Assembly: GCA_046295215.1 (NCBI GenBank)
Contig: JBKBNP010000016.1
Coordinates: 13,979-77,978, forward strand
Length of the DNA: 64,000 nucleotides
Origin: Szabonella sp046295215
GTDB lineage: Bacteria; Pseudomonadota; Alphaproteobacteria; Rhodobacterales; Rhodobacteraceae
Direction of reading: 5' to 3'
Below, in pieces: positions 42,632-51,189 of the stretch. The notes beneath the pieces are model-generated. The model ran no database searches. It had not been told where the DNA came from and saw only the letters and a program-made list of their open reading frames with translations. Every line of letters begins with the position of its first letter. The stretch's first letter is position 1. Position numbers and translations under genes: made by a program.

Positions 42632-42653
42632 GCCCCCGCTGACGACAGGGGGC
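42632..42653 (+). terminator. Terminator after AI-2E transporter gene
   Basis: A 6-bp stem (GCCCCC / GGGGGC) with a ten-base loop is followed by TGGCGTTTT, a modest T-run, ten bases past the stop. Confidence 0.5.
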
Positions 42654-42708
42654 TGGCGTTTTCATCCCCATTGGCTAGACTGCCGCCTCCCTTTTGCTGG
42701 AGTGAGAA

Positions 42709-44109
42709 ATGCTTGACCTCAAGACCCTGCCCACACCGGACGACCTGTGGCAGATGGACCGTGACCACGCCCTGCACCCCTGGACCAATTTCGGCCCGTT
42801 CGAGCGTGAAGGCGCGCTCGTGATGGATCGCGGCGAAGGCTCATGGCTCTGGGATGCGGAAGGGCGACGCTATTTCGACGCTGTCGGCGGCATGTGGTGC
42901 ACCAATATCGGCCTCGGGCGGCGCGAAATGGCTGACGCCATGGCCGAACAGGCGCTGAAACTCGGCTTTGCCAATTCCTTTGTGGACACGACCAATGGCC
43001 CCTCGGCCCGGTTGGCCGCCAAACTGGCTGAACTTGCGCCCGGTGATCTCAACCGCGTGCATTTCACCACGGGCGGGTCAACGGCGGTGGATACGGCCTA
43101 CCGGATGATCCATTTCTACCAGTCCTGCATGGGCCGACCCGACAAGACGCAGGTGATCGCGCGCGATTACAGCTATCACGGCTCCACCTATATTTCCCAG
43201 AGCATCGGCAAGCGCCCGGGCGACCGGGTGCCGCAATTCCGCTACAAGGAAAGCGGCATCCACCATGTCAGCGCGCCCAATTGCTATCGCGCGCCGGGCG
43301 GCATGGACGAGGCTGCCTTCTGCAATCATCTGGTGGCCGAGTTCGAGGCGAAACTGGCCGAGATCGGACCCGACAAGGTCGGCGGCTTCTTTGCCGAACC
43401 GATTCAGGCCTCTGGCGGCGTGATCGTGCCGCCCGAAGGCTATCTGCCCCGCATTGCCGCCATCTGCCGCCAGCATGACATCCTGTTCGTCGCCGATGAG
43501 GTGGTGACCGCCTTCGGCCGCATCGGTCACTGGTTCGCCAGCCTGTCGGAATTCGGCATCCAGCCCGACATGATTACCTGCGCCAAAGGATTGACTTCGG
43601 GTTATATTCCCTTGGGCGCATTGATCTTTTCGGACCGGATCTGGGCTGCCATGGCCGCTGATGGCGGGCGCTGGTTCACCTCGGGCTTCACCTATTCGGG
43701 CCATCCGGTCGCCTGTGCGGTGGCGCTGAAAAACATCGAGATCATCGAAGCCGAAGGCATCCTTGAAAACGTGATGACCGTGGGCGCGGAGTTCGAGGCG
43801 CGGATGAAACGGCTGACCGACCTGCCGATGGTGGGCGATGTGCGGGGCAGAAAATTCATGATCTGCGTGGAAAACGTGGCCGACAAGGCAACACGGGAAC
43901 TCTTGCCCGAGGATCTGGACGTGGGCAAGCGCATTTCAAATGCGGCCGAAGGCATGGGGCTGATGGTGCGCCCGCTGGGTCATCTCAACGTCATGTCCCC
44001 GCCCCTGATCCTGACCCCTGACGATGTGGCCTTTGTCGGTGACACGCTGGAGGCGGCGATCCGGCAGGTGGCGGATGATCTGACGCGCGAAGGCGTGCGC
44101 CTTTCCTGA
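42709..44109 (+). CDS. Class III omega-aminotransferase
   Basis: A 466-residue PLP enzyme of the class III (omega-amino acid/diamine) family. 'WLWDAEGRRYFDAVGGMWCT', 'HFTTGGSTAVDTAYRM', 'YSYHGSTYIS', 'FVADEVVTAFGRIGHWFASL' and the PLP lysine in 'CAKGLTSGYIPLGA' are present. Members act on beta-alanine, putrescine, taurine or similar terminal amines with pyruvate as acceptor. Agmatinase lies 107 bases downstream on the same strand, which favours putrescine or a related polyamine as substrate; this is inference. Confidence 0.92.
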   Translation: MLDLKTLPTPDDLWQMDRDHALHPWTNFGPFEREGALVMDRGEGSWLWDAEGRRYFDAVGGMWCTNIGLGRREMADAMAEQALKLGFANSFVDTTNGPSARLAAKLAELAPGDLNRVHFTTGGSTAVDTAYRMIHFYQSCMGRPDKTQVIARDYSYHGSTYISQSIGKRPGDRVPQFRYKESGIHHVSAPNCYRAPGGMDEAAFCNHLVAEFEAKLAEIGPDKVGGFFAEPIQASGGVIVPPEGYLPRIAAICRQHDILFVADEVVTAFGRIGHWFASLSEFGIQPDMITCAKGLTSGYIPLGALIFSDRIWAAMAADGGRWFTSGFTYSGHPVACAVALKNIEIIEAEGILENVMTVGAEFEARMKRLTDLPMVGDVRGRKFMICVENVADKATRELLPEDLDVGKRISNAAEGMGLMVRPLGHLNVMSPPLILTPDDVAFVGDTLEAAIRQVADDLTREGVRLS

Positions 44110-44216
44110 CGCCCGCGGCTTGACAGTGACCGGTTGCGGCGCTTTGCTGGCCGCATCCGGATCGCTGGCGTCTCCGGTGCCCGAACGACGCCTTTCCCCT
44201 TGAAAGGAGTCTTCCC

Positions 44217-45182
44217 ATGGCATTGGAAGATGCGAAAAACGATGTCGATACCGCCTTTACCCGCGCCGATCTGCGCGGTCTTGCCTTCGAGAACGCCTTT
44301 GGCGGTGCGACGAGTTTCCTGCGCCGCAGCTATTCCAAGCATCTGACCGGGGTGGATCTGGCCATCACCGGCATCCCCTTCGATCAGGCGGTGACGCACC
44401 GCCCCGGCACCCGCTTTGGCCCCCGCGCGATCCGCGAGGCATCGGCCCTGCAACCCTTCGATCCGCCTTTCGGTTGGGGCACCAACCCGCTGGAAGAGAT
44501 GGCGATTGTCGATTATGGCGACATGGCCTTTGACTATGCCAAGGTCGCCGATTTTCCCGAGGCGCTGACCGCCCATATCCGGGGCATCCTTGCTGCCGGG
44601 CCGGGGGTGATCTCGCTGGGGGGCGATCACTATGTCACCTACCCCATCCTGCGCGCCTTTGCCGAGAAGTTCGGCCCCATCAGTCTGATCCAGTTCGACG
44701 CCCATTCCGACCTCTGGGCCGATGACGACCTGACGCGCATCGACCATGGCACGATGAGCTACAAGGCCGTGAAAACCGGTCTGATCGACCCCGCGACATC
44801 CGTGCAGATCGGCATCCGCACCCATTGCGACGATTATCTGGGGGTCAATGTGATCGACGCGCCCGAACTGCATTCCAGGGGGGTTGAGGCCGCCATCGCC
44901 AAGGCCCGCGCCATCGTGGGGGACAGGCCCTGCTACATCACCTTTGACATTGACGCGCTGGACCCGGCCTTTGCGCCGGGCACCGGAACGCCTGTCTGGG
45001 GTGGCATGGCAAGCTGGCAGGCCGCCGCCATGCTGCGCGGTCTGGCGGGCATCAACCTTGTCGGCGGTGATGTGGTGGAGGTGTCGCCCCCCTATGACCA
45101 CGCGCTGATGACCGCCGTTGCGGGCGCGCATGTGGCACATGACCTGATCTGCCTTTACCACTGGGCGCATCACCGGAAATGA
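44217..45182 (+). CDS. speB: Agmatinase (ureohydrolase family)
   Basis: SpeB hydrolyses agmatine to putrescine and urea. The 321-residue protein has the manganese-binding motifs: 'SLGGDHYVTYPIL' (His), 'IQFDAHSDLWADDD' (Asp-x-His-x-Asp) and 'YITFDIDALDPAFAPGTGTP' (Asp-x-Asp). It could also be a guanidinobutyrase or guanidinopropionase, which look alike. AAAGGAG precedes the ATG. The stop overlaps the next gene (ATGA). Confidence 0.92.
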   Translation: MALEDAKNDVDTAFTRADLRGLAFENAFGGATSFLRRSYSKHLTGVDLAITGIPFDQAVTHRPGTRFGPRAIREASALQPFDPPFGWGTNPLEEMAIVDYGDMAFDYAKVADFPEALTAHIRGILAAGPGVISLGGDHYVTYPILRAFAEKFGPISLIQFDAHSDLWADDDLTRIDHGTMSYKAVKTGLIDPATSVQIGIRTHCDDYLGVNVIDAPELHSRGVEAAIAKARAIVGDRPCYITFDIDALDPAFAPGTGTPVWGGMASWQAAAMLRGLAGINLVGGDVVEVSPPYDHALMTAVAGAHVAHDLICLYHWAHHRK

Positions 45183-45637
45183 AAGGCCGCCGCATGTGGG
45201 TCATTCTTGGAATAGTTGCCGTGCTGGCAGGGGTGGCGGCATGGGTCCGCTTTGCCCCCGTCGATGCCGCGCGCTGGCATGTGGCGCTGGACGCGGACTG
45301 GGAGCCAAGCATCTGCGGTCCCGACTCCGTTTTTCCGGGCACGGGCCAAGCCCGCGCAGCCTGCCTCGTGCCGCATCCACCGATGGAGGCTCTGTCGCGG
45401 CTGGTCGCCATCGCCGAAGCCACCCCTCGCACCCGTCGCATCGCAGGCAGCCCCGATGAGGTCCGCATCACGTGGGAAACCCGCTCTGCGCTTTGGGGCT
45501 TTCCAGACTATACCACCGCCGAGGCGCGACCCGACGGTGAAGGTGCGAGGCTCCATATCCTCGCCCGCCTGCGTTTCGGGCGCGAGGATATGGGCGTCAA
45601 TGCCGCCCGCCTGCGCGACTGGCTGGCGCGCTACTGA
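45179..45637 (+). CDS. DUF1499 domain-containing protein
   Basis: A 152-residue protein with an N-terminal membrane anchor (MWVILGIVAVLAGVAAWVRF) and a DUF1499 domain: 'ATPRTRRIAGSPDEVRITWE', 'SALWGFPDYTTAEA' and 'LRFGREDMGVNAARLRDWL'. The family is of unknown function. Translation is coupled to speB through ATGA. It converges with the M20 hydrolase, with three bases between stops. Confidence 0.88.
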   Translation: MKGRRMWVILGIVAVLAGVAAWVRFAPVDAARWHVALDADWEPSICGPDSVFPGTGQARAACLVPHPPMEALSRLVAIAEATPRTRRIAGSPDEVRITWETRSALWGFPDYTTAEARPDGEGARLHILARLRFGREDMGVNAARLRDWLARY

Positions 45638-45640
45638 CCG

Positions 45641-46804
45641 TCACGCCGGGGGCTGGGCGCGTTCCACCAACCGGGCAAAGAACGAGGCCCCGATGGGGGC
45701 GGCCTCGTCATTGAAATCGAAGGCCGGATGGTGCAGGCCCGCCCCCGGCCCGGTGCCCATGAAGAAATAGGCCCCCGGCCGTGCCTCCAGCATATAGCTG
45801 AAATCCTCCGACCCCATCTCGCGCCCCGCGTTCAGGTTCACCGCCTCCGGTCCGGAAACCTCCGCCGCCACCTCGCCCGCGAACAGCGCCTGCGCCTCGT
45901 GATTGACCGTCGGCGGATAGCCCCAGTCGTAATCGACGCTTGCCGTCACCCCGAAAGCCGCCGCATGGCCCGCCACGATCTCGTGGAACCGCCGCTTGAG
46001 CATGTCGCGCACATCCGGCTTGAAACAGCGGATCGTGGCGCAGAACCAGCCATCCTCGGGGATGATGTTCGATGCCGATCCGGTCTGGATCTGCGTCACC
46101 GACACCACCGCCTCGTCATGGGCCGAGAGATTGCGCGACAGGATCGTCTGGATCGACTGCACCATGGCGACAATCGCCACCACCGGGTCCACGCAATCCT
46201 GCGGCGTGGCCCCATGCCCGCCCTTGCCCGTGACCGTCACCGTCGCGGTATCGACAGCGGCCATCAATTCCCCGGTCGTGCCGTGGAAATGGCCGAAGGG
46301 CACATTGGGTGCATTGTGCAGACTGTAGACCTGCCCGATGCCGAACCGGTCCATCACGCCTTCCTTCACCATCACCTCGCCGCCGCCGCCATCCTCCTCG
46401 GCGGGCTGGAACAGCAGCGCGACCTTGCCCGAAAAGCGCCGCGTCTCGCACAGGTATTTCGCGGCACCCAGCAGCATGGTCACATGGCCGTCATGGCCGC
46501 AGGCATGCATCTTGCCGGGGCGGGTGGAGGCATGGTCTGCCCCGGTCAGTTCCGTGATCGGCAGCGCGTCCATATCGGCGCGCAGCCCGATCACCGGGCC
46601 GTCGCCCCGCCCGTTGATGATGCCGACAATTCCCGAGGTCGCAATGCCTTCGTGGATCTCGTCCACCCCGAATTCGCACAGCTTTCCCACGATGAACCCC
46701 GCCGTTTCATGGCAATCGAAGGCCAGTTCCGGGTATTGGTGCAGATGGCGGCGCCAGCCCTTCATCTCTTCGGCATAGCCGGCGATGGCATTGAGAACGG
46801 GCAT
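45641..46804 (-). CDS. M20 family metallo-amidohydrolase (hippurate hydrolase-like)
   Basis: A 387-residue enzyme that should cleave N-acyl amino acids or similar amides. 'WRRHLHQYPELAFDCHETAG', 'GLRADMDALPITE', 'KMHACGHDGHVTMLLGAAKY' (metal-binding Cys and His), 'LLFQPAEEDGGGG' (Glu), 'HNAPNVPFGHF', and a dimerisation domain 'VTGKGGHGATPQDCVDPV' are all typical of the M20D branch. AAGGAG lies six bases before the ATG. Divergent from mazG. Confidence 0.93.
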   Translation of the reverse strand: MPVLNAIAGYAEEMKGWRRHLHQYPELAFDCHETAGFIVGKLCEFGVDEIHEGIATSGIVGIINGRGDGPVIGLRADMDALPITELTGADHASTRPGKMHACGHDGHVTMLLGAAKYLCETRRFSGKVALLFQPAEEDGGGGEVMVKEGVMDRFGIGQVYSLHNAPNVPFGHFHGTTGELMAAVDTATVTVTGKGGHGATPQDCVDPVVAIVAMVQSIQTILSRNLSAHDEAVVSVTQIQTGSASNIIPEDGWFCATIRCFKPDVRDMLKRRFHEIVAGHAAAFGVTASVDYDWGYPPTVNHEAQALFAGEVAAEVSGPEAVNLNAGREMGSEDFSYMLEARPGAYFFMGTGPGAGLHHPAFDFNDEAAPIGASFFARLVERAQPPA

Positions 46805-46867
46805 GGTGGACTCCTTCGGGCGCGAACGGTTAAGCCGGAACAGAACCCCAAATCGCAAGGCCATGCA

Positions 46868-47734
46868 ATGCCCCCCGACGCCCCCCGACGCCCGCTTCCC
46901 TGCCCCCAAAGCGATGCGCTGATTGCCGACCCCGATGGTGGCATGGACCGCCTCCTGGAAATCATGGCCCGCCTGCGCGACCCCCAAACCGGCTGCCCCT
47001 GGGACATCGAGCAGGATTTCGCCTCCATCGCCCCCTATACGGTGGAGGAGGCGCATGAGGTGGCCGACGCCATCGAGCGGCAGGACTGGGCCGACCTGCG
47101 CGGCGAACTGGGCGATCTGTTGCTGCAAACCGTGTTCCATGCGCGGATTGCCGAGGATGTCGGGCTCTTTGATTTCCACGATGTGAACCGCGCCATTTGC
47201 GACAAGATGATCGCGCGCCACCCGCATGTGTTCGGCACCGAATCGCGCGACAAGACCCCCGCCCAACAGACCGTCGACTGGGAGGCGATCAAGGCCGCCG
47301 AACGGGCGGGCAAGGCAGAATCCGGCGTGCTGGACGGCATCGCCATGGGCCTGCCCGCACTGACCCGCGCGGTGAAGCTGCAAAAACGTGCGGCCCGCGT
47401 GGGCTTCGACTGGCCCTCCACCGATGAGGTCGTGGCCAAGATCACCGAGGAAGCCGCCGAACTGGCCGAGGCCCGCGACCGGCTGACGCAAGCCGAGGTG
47501 GTGGAGGAATTTGGTGACCTCCTGTTTGTCATCGCCAACCTCGCCCGGCATCTGGAGGTGGACCCCGAAGCCGCCCTGCGCGCAGCCAATTCAAAATTCA
47601 CTCGCCGGTTCAAACGGATAGAGTCATTTCTTGCAGAGAAGAACAAACGCCCCGCAGACAGTGACCTTGCCGAAATGGATGCGCTCTGGAACCGCGCCAA
47701 GGCCGAGGAGAAGGCGGCAAAGGTGCCCAAATAG
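46868..47734 (+). CDS. mazG: Nucleoside triphosphate pyrophosphohydrolase MazG
   Basis: MazG hydrolyses NTPs, limiting damaged nucleotides and ppGpp-linked stress. The 288-residue protein holds two MazG domains: the first with 'RLRDPQTGCPWDIEQDFASI' and 'YTVEEAHEVADAIERQDWAD' and 'LRGELGDLLLQTVFHARIAE' (E-x-x-E...E-x-x-D), the second with 'ITEEAAELAEARD' and 'EEFGDLLFVIANLARHLEVD'. An internal ATG 25 codons later is possible, but the longer start is kept because relatives have a similar leader. Confidence 0.95.
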   Translation: MPPDAPRRPLPCPQSDALIADPDGGMDRLLEIMARLRDPQTGCPWDIEQDFASIAPYTVEEAHEVADAIERQDWADLRGELGDLLLQTVFHARIAEDVGLFDFHDVNRAICDKMIARHPHVFGTESRDKTPAQQTVDWEAIKAAERAGKAESGVLDGIAMGLPALTRAVKLQKRAARVGFDWPSTDEVVAKITEEAAELAEARDRLTQAEVVEEFGDLLFVIANLARHLEVDPEAALRAANSKFTRRFKRIESFLAEKNKRPADSDLAEMDALWNRAKAEEKAAKVPK

Positions 47735-47758
47735 TTTTCCGACCAATTCAATCGGATA

Positions 47759-47787
47759 TTGACTTGACCATTTCTGTCGGATTTAAC
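47759..47787 (+). promoter_or_regulatory. Candidate promoter with iron-box-like element ahead of iron-binding protein gene
   Basis: TTGACT and TTTAAC are separated by 17 bases, a fair sigma-70-like promoter. Within it, TGA-N9-TCG at 47765-47779 with a central ATTTCTG resembles the Rhizobium/Rhodobacterales Iron-Rhodo-box (TGA-N9-TCA) with one mismatch. The start codon lies about 30 bases downstream. Confidence 0.4.
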
Positions 47788-47818
47788 ATCGCCCATAAAC
47801 CGACTAAAGAGGTCAACA

Positions 47819-48820
47819 ATGCGTCTTCCCCTTCTCGCCCTTGCGCTCTGCAGCACCGCCCTTCCGGCATTTGCCCAGGAGGTGAATGTCTACACCACCC
47901 GCCAGCCCTTCCTGATCGAGCCGGTGATGGAGGCCTTCACCGCCGCGACCGGCATCAAGGTGAACCTCGCCCATATCGACAAGGGGCTGGTGGAGCGGCT
48001 GAAATCCGAAGGCAGCCGGTCGCCCGCCGATCTGGTGATGACGGTGGATATCGCCAACCTCCAGCAGATCGTCGACGCCGATGTGCTGCAACCGGTGGAC
48101 AATGAAACGCTGAAATCCGCCGTGCCCGAGGCGCTGCGCAGCCCCGATGACCTGTGGTTCGCGCTGACCTCGCGCGCCCGCGTCGTCTATGCCCACAAGG
48201 ACCGCGTGGCCGATGGCGAGGTCACGACCTATGAGGATCTGGCCTCGGACAAGTGGAAGGGCCGCATCTGCACCCGTCCGGGCGTGCATGACTACAACCT
48301 CGCCCTGCTGGCCGCCGTCATCGCCCATCATGGCGAGGAAGCCGCGAAGGACTGGGCCGCAGGCCTCAAGGCCAATCTGGCGAAAAAGCCCGAAGGCAAT
48401 GACCGGGGACAGGTCAAGGCGATCTGGGCCGGGGAATGCGACATCAGCCTGACCAACACCTATTACATGGGGGCGATGCTGGCCGATGACGAACAGAAGG
48501 CCTGGGCGGAATCGGTCCGCATCGTGTTCCCGACCTTCGAGAATGGCGGCACGCATCTCAACGTTTCGGGTGTGGCGATGACCAAGGCCGCGCCCAACAA
48601 GGACGATGCGGTCAGACTGATGGAATTCCTCGTCTCCCCCACCGCACAGGCGATCTATGCCGAGACGAACCACGAATATCCGGTGCTGGAAGGTGCGGCC
48701 CTGTCGGATCTGGTGGCAAGCTGGGGCGCGCTGGTGCCGGACAGCCTCAACCTGACCGATCTGGCGAAACTGCGCCCGGCGGCGCTGCGCATCATGGAAG
48801 AGGTCAATTACGACGGCTGA
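47819..48820 (+). CDS. Ferric iron ABC transporter substrate-binding protein (FutA/FbpA-like)
   Basis: A 333-residue periplasmic protein. A signal peptide (MRLPLLALALCSTALPAFA) precedes 'EVNVYTTRQPFLIEPVMEAF', 'ITYEDLASDKWKGRICTRPG'-like 'YEDLASDKWKGRICTRPG', 'DISLTNTYYMGAML' with the paired Tyr that bind Fe(III), and 'AVRLMEFLVSPTAQAIYAE'. It delivers iron to an inner-membrane ABC transporter. The permease and ATPase genes expected next are missing; an assembly gap follows after about 60 bases. Confidence 0.93.
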   Translation: MRLPLLALALCSTALPAFAQEVNVYTTRQPFLIEPVMEAFTAATGIKVNLAHIDKGLVERLKSEGSRSPADLVMTVDIANLQQIVDADVLQPVDNETLKSAVPEALRSPDDLWFALTSRARVVYAHKDRVADGEVTTYEDLASDKWKGRICTRPGVHDYNLALLAAVIAHHGEEAAKDWAAGLKANLAKKPEGNDRGQVKAIWAGECDISLTNTYYMGAMLADDEQKAWAESVRIVFPTFENGGTHLNVSGVAMTKAAPNKDDAVRLMEFLVSPTAQAIYAETNHEYPVLEGAALSDLVASWGALVPDSLNLTDLAKLRPAALRIMEEVNYDG

Positions 48821-48836
48821 GAACAGTCGGGCAGAG

Positions 48837-48960
48837 GCTGGGGGGGGGGGGGTGGGGGGTGGGGAAAAGGCGCCCACACCGCGAGTNNNNNNNNNNTCTT
48901 TTACTTTGTAATTTCCGCGTGCTTATACCTGTGGGGCTGGGGGGGGGGGGCGCTTTTTGG
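48837..48960. other. Assembly gap with poly-G flanks
   Basis: Ten N at 48887-48896 mark a scaffold join of unknown true size. A run of 12 or more G at about 48840-48852 and another of about 12 G at 48943-48954 flank it, with interrupted G tracts and an unusually AT-rich piece between. These look like low-quality read ends rather than biology. Genes may be missing here. Confidence 0.9.
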
Positions 48961-49014
48961 CGTTTGCACAAACCGCCCCCTCTCCGCTTTTCTGACCCGA
49001 AATCAGGAGCCGCC

Positions 49015-49977
49015 ATGACCGCCAATACCCCCCGCAAGATCATCATCGACACCGACCCCGGACAGGACGACGCCGTGGCCATCCTGCTGGCGCTGGCCTC
49101 GCCCGCCGAGCTGGAGGTTCTGGGCATCACGGCGGTCGCGGGCAATGTGCCGCTGGCCCTGACGGCGAAAAACGCGCGCATCGTCTGCGAGTTGGCCGGG
49201 GCGGTGGATGTGCCGGTCTTTGCCGGCTGCGACGCACCGATCAGACGCAAGCTGGTGACGGCAGAGCATGTCCATGGCAAGACCGGGCTCGACGGCCCGC
49301 AACTGCCCGCCCCCACAATGCAGCTACAAGCGCAGCACGCTGTCGATTTCCTGATCGAAACCCTGCGCCGCGAGCCGCCCCAGACGGTCACGCTCTGCCC
49401 GCTCGGGCCGCTGACCAATATCGCGACCGCGCTGCAACGCGCCCCCGACATTGCCGCCCGCATCCGCCAGATCGTGCTGATGGGTGGGGCCTATTTCGAG
49501 GTGGGCAACATCACCCCCGCTGCCGAGTTCAACATTTATGTCGATCCGGAAGCTGCTGATATTGTTTTCAGATCTGGGATTGACCTTGTGGTGCTTCCGC
49601 TTGACGTAACCCACAAGGTGCTGACCACCGGGCCGCGGGTGGATGCCTTCCGTGCGCTTGGAACCGAAGTCGGGCGCATGGTCGCGGAATGGACCGATTT
49701 CTTTGAACGTTTCGACAAGGAAAAATACGGATCGAACGGCGCGCCGCTGCATGATCCTTGCGTGATCGCCTGGCTGCTCCGGCCCGATCTCTTCACCGGG
49801 CGGCACATCAATGTGGAGATCGAGACCGGATCGGACCTGACGCTGGGCATGACCGTGGCCGATTGGTGGCGCGTCACCGACCGTGCGCCCAATGCGCTGT
49901 TTCTGGGTGATGTCGATGCTGATGGCTTCTTCGCGCTGCTGACCGAACGATTGGCCCGCCTGCCGATCCGCGCGTGA
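49015..49977 (+). CDS. Nucleoside hydrolase
   Basis: Cleaves ribonucleosides to base and ribose for salvage. The 320-residue protein has the calcium site 'KIIIDTDPGQDDAVAILLAL', 'GLDGP', 'VLMGGAYFEVGNITPAAEFN' and 'HDPCVIAWLLRPDLF', all standard for the inosine-uridine preferring family. AGGAG precedes the ATG. The sequence just upstream is part of the poor-quality region beyond the assembly gap. A hairpin repeat ends the transcript. Confidence 0.95.
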   Translation: MTANTPRKIIIDTDPGQDDAVAILLALASPAELEVLGITAVAGNVPLALTAKNARIVCELAGAVDVPVFAGCDAPIRRKLVTAEHVHGKTGLDGPQLPAPTMQLQAQHAVDFLIETLRREPPQTVTLCPLGPLTNIATALQRAPDIAARIRQIVLMGGAYFEVGNITPAAEFNIYVDPEAADIVFRSGIDLVVLPLDVTHKVLTTGPRVDAFRALGTEVGRMVAEWTDFFERFDKEKYGSNGAPLHDPCVIAWLLRPDLFTGRHINVEIETGSDLTLGMTVADWWRVTDRAPNALFLGDVDADGFFALLTERLARLPIRA

Positions 49978-49981
49978 CGGC

Positions 49982-50060
49982 CGGGGGGCGCTGCCCCCCG
50001 ACAGCGCCTTTGCAGAGCAAAGCCACCTCCCCCCCGAGGTATTTCCGCCAGGATGAAAGC
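49982..50060 (+). repeat. REP-like 3' element, copy 1 (hairpin plus conserved tail)
   Basis: A perfect 8-bp stem (CGGGGGGC / GCCCCCCG, loop GCT) at 49982-50000 is followed near 50030 by CCCCCGAGGTATTTCCGCC and GATGAAAG. A related unit lies in inverted orientation near 59415-59467. I recall similar elements at 3' ends of genes in Rhodobacterales. It likely acts as the terminator for the nucleoside hydrolase gene. Confidence 0.6.
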
Positions 50061-50070
50061 CGGATGCCGG

Positions 50071-51141
50071 CTACACCGCACCAGCGGCCGGGCCGGGTTC
50101 CTCGTCCGGCAGGATGACCGTGAAAGTGCTTCCCCGGCCCTGCTCACTCTCGATCCGCAAGCGGCCGCGATGGCGGTTGAGGATATGCTTGACAATGGCG
50201 AGCCCAAGCCCGGTGCCGCCCTTCTCGCGCGAGCGGTGGCTGTCGACACGGTAGAAGCGTTCGGTCAGGCGCGGCAGGTGGATCGCATCGATCCCCTCGC
50301 CCTCGTCCCGCACGGCAATGCGGAAGGCCGGCCCCCGCAAGCCCTGCTCCCGCTCTGCCCGCGACAGGCTGACATGCACGGTCTTGCCCGCAGCACCATA
50401 TTTCACCGCATTCTCGATCAGATTTGTAAGAACCTGCGTCAACTGATCGGCATCGCCGCGCAGGAAAACCTCCCGGTCCAACCCTGACGGGTTCAGCGTG
50501 ACACCTGCCGCCGCCGCCACAGGCCGCAGGTCCGAAAGGACACGGCGGATCAGCCCGGCAATATCGACCCGTTCGGTGGGCCTTATCCGTTCCTGCGCCT
50601 CGACGCGGCTCAGCGACAGAAGATCGCCGACAAGGCGGTTCATCCGCCCCGCCTCCCGCGCCATCACCGCAAGGAACCGGTCGCGTGCCGCCGGGTCGTC
50701 GCGCGCGGCCCCCTGAAGCGTCTCGATGAAGCCCAGAAGCGCCGTGAGCGGCGTGCGCAATTCATGGCTGACATTGGCGACAAAATCGCGCCGCATCTGG
50801 GCGATCTGTTCCGGCTCGCTCACATCCTCGAAAACGCAGAGCGCGCCTTCCTCGATCGCGGTCACACTGACCCGGTAGACGGTTTCGGAGGCGCCGTCCT
50901 GCACGACATGGCGCGCCTGACCGCCCTCGCCCCGGTGCAGCGCCGCCTCGATGGCGCCCTGAACCCCCGCCTGACGCAAGGCGGTGGGATAGAGCCGCCC
51001 CAAGGTTGCCGCCCCCAGAAGATGCGCCGCCGCCGTGTTCACGACGACGATCCGCTCCTGCCCGTCCACCAGCAGGGCGGGCAGCGGCACGGCTTCAAGC
51101 AGACGCTGCAATCTGGGCATGTTTCCCCCGGGATCATTCAT
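50071..51141 (-). CDS. PhoR-like PAS histidine kinase without membrane segments
   Basis: A 356-residue kinase: N-terminal PAS-like domain (LEAVPLPALLVDGQERIVVV), HisKA with 'VANVSHELRTPLTALLGFIE' and His126, and an ATPase with 'NLIENAVKYGAAGK', 'VRDEGEGIDAIHLPRLTERF' and 'GGTGLGLAIVKHILNRH'. That ATPase ending is the PhoR form. No membrane helix is present, so it would be cytoplasmic or tethered by partners. No phoB, phoU or pst genes are next to it. A downstream ATG at 51120 with GGGGGA ahead may be the true start. Confidence 0.85.
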   Translation of the reverse strand: MNDPGGNMPRLQRLLEAVPLPALLVDGQERIVVVNTAAAHLLGAATLGRLYPTALRQAGVQGAIEAALHRGEGGQARHVVQDGASETVYRVSVTAIEEGALCVFEDVSEPEQIAQMRRDFVANVSHELRTPLTALLGFIETLQGAARDDPAARDRFLAVMAREAGRMNRLVGDLLSLSRVEAQERIRPTERVDIAGLIRRVLSDLRPVAAAAGVTLNPSGLDREVFLRGDADQLTQVLTNLIENAVKYGAAGKTVHVSLSRAEREQGLRGPAFRIAVRDEGEGIDAIHLPRLTERFYRVDSHRSREKGGTGLGLAIVKHILNRHRGRLRIESEQGRGSTFTVILPDEEPGPAAGAV

Positions 51142-51189
51142 GGCCGCAAGATGGACCGGGCGGCAGCGAGGGGCAAGCGGCCCCGCGCC

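Noticed and set aside
45728..46867. In-frame extension of mazG far upstream across the M20 gene
   Set aside because: The extension is antisense to a clear M20 hydrolase and has no MazG-like content; the ATG at 46868 gives normal MazG length.
48839..48870. G-runs as a G-quadruplex regulatory element
   Set aside because: They flank an N gap on both sides and look like sequencing or assembly artefacts, so no biological role can be argued.
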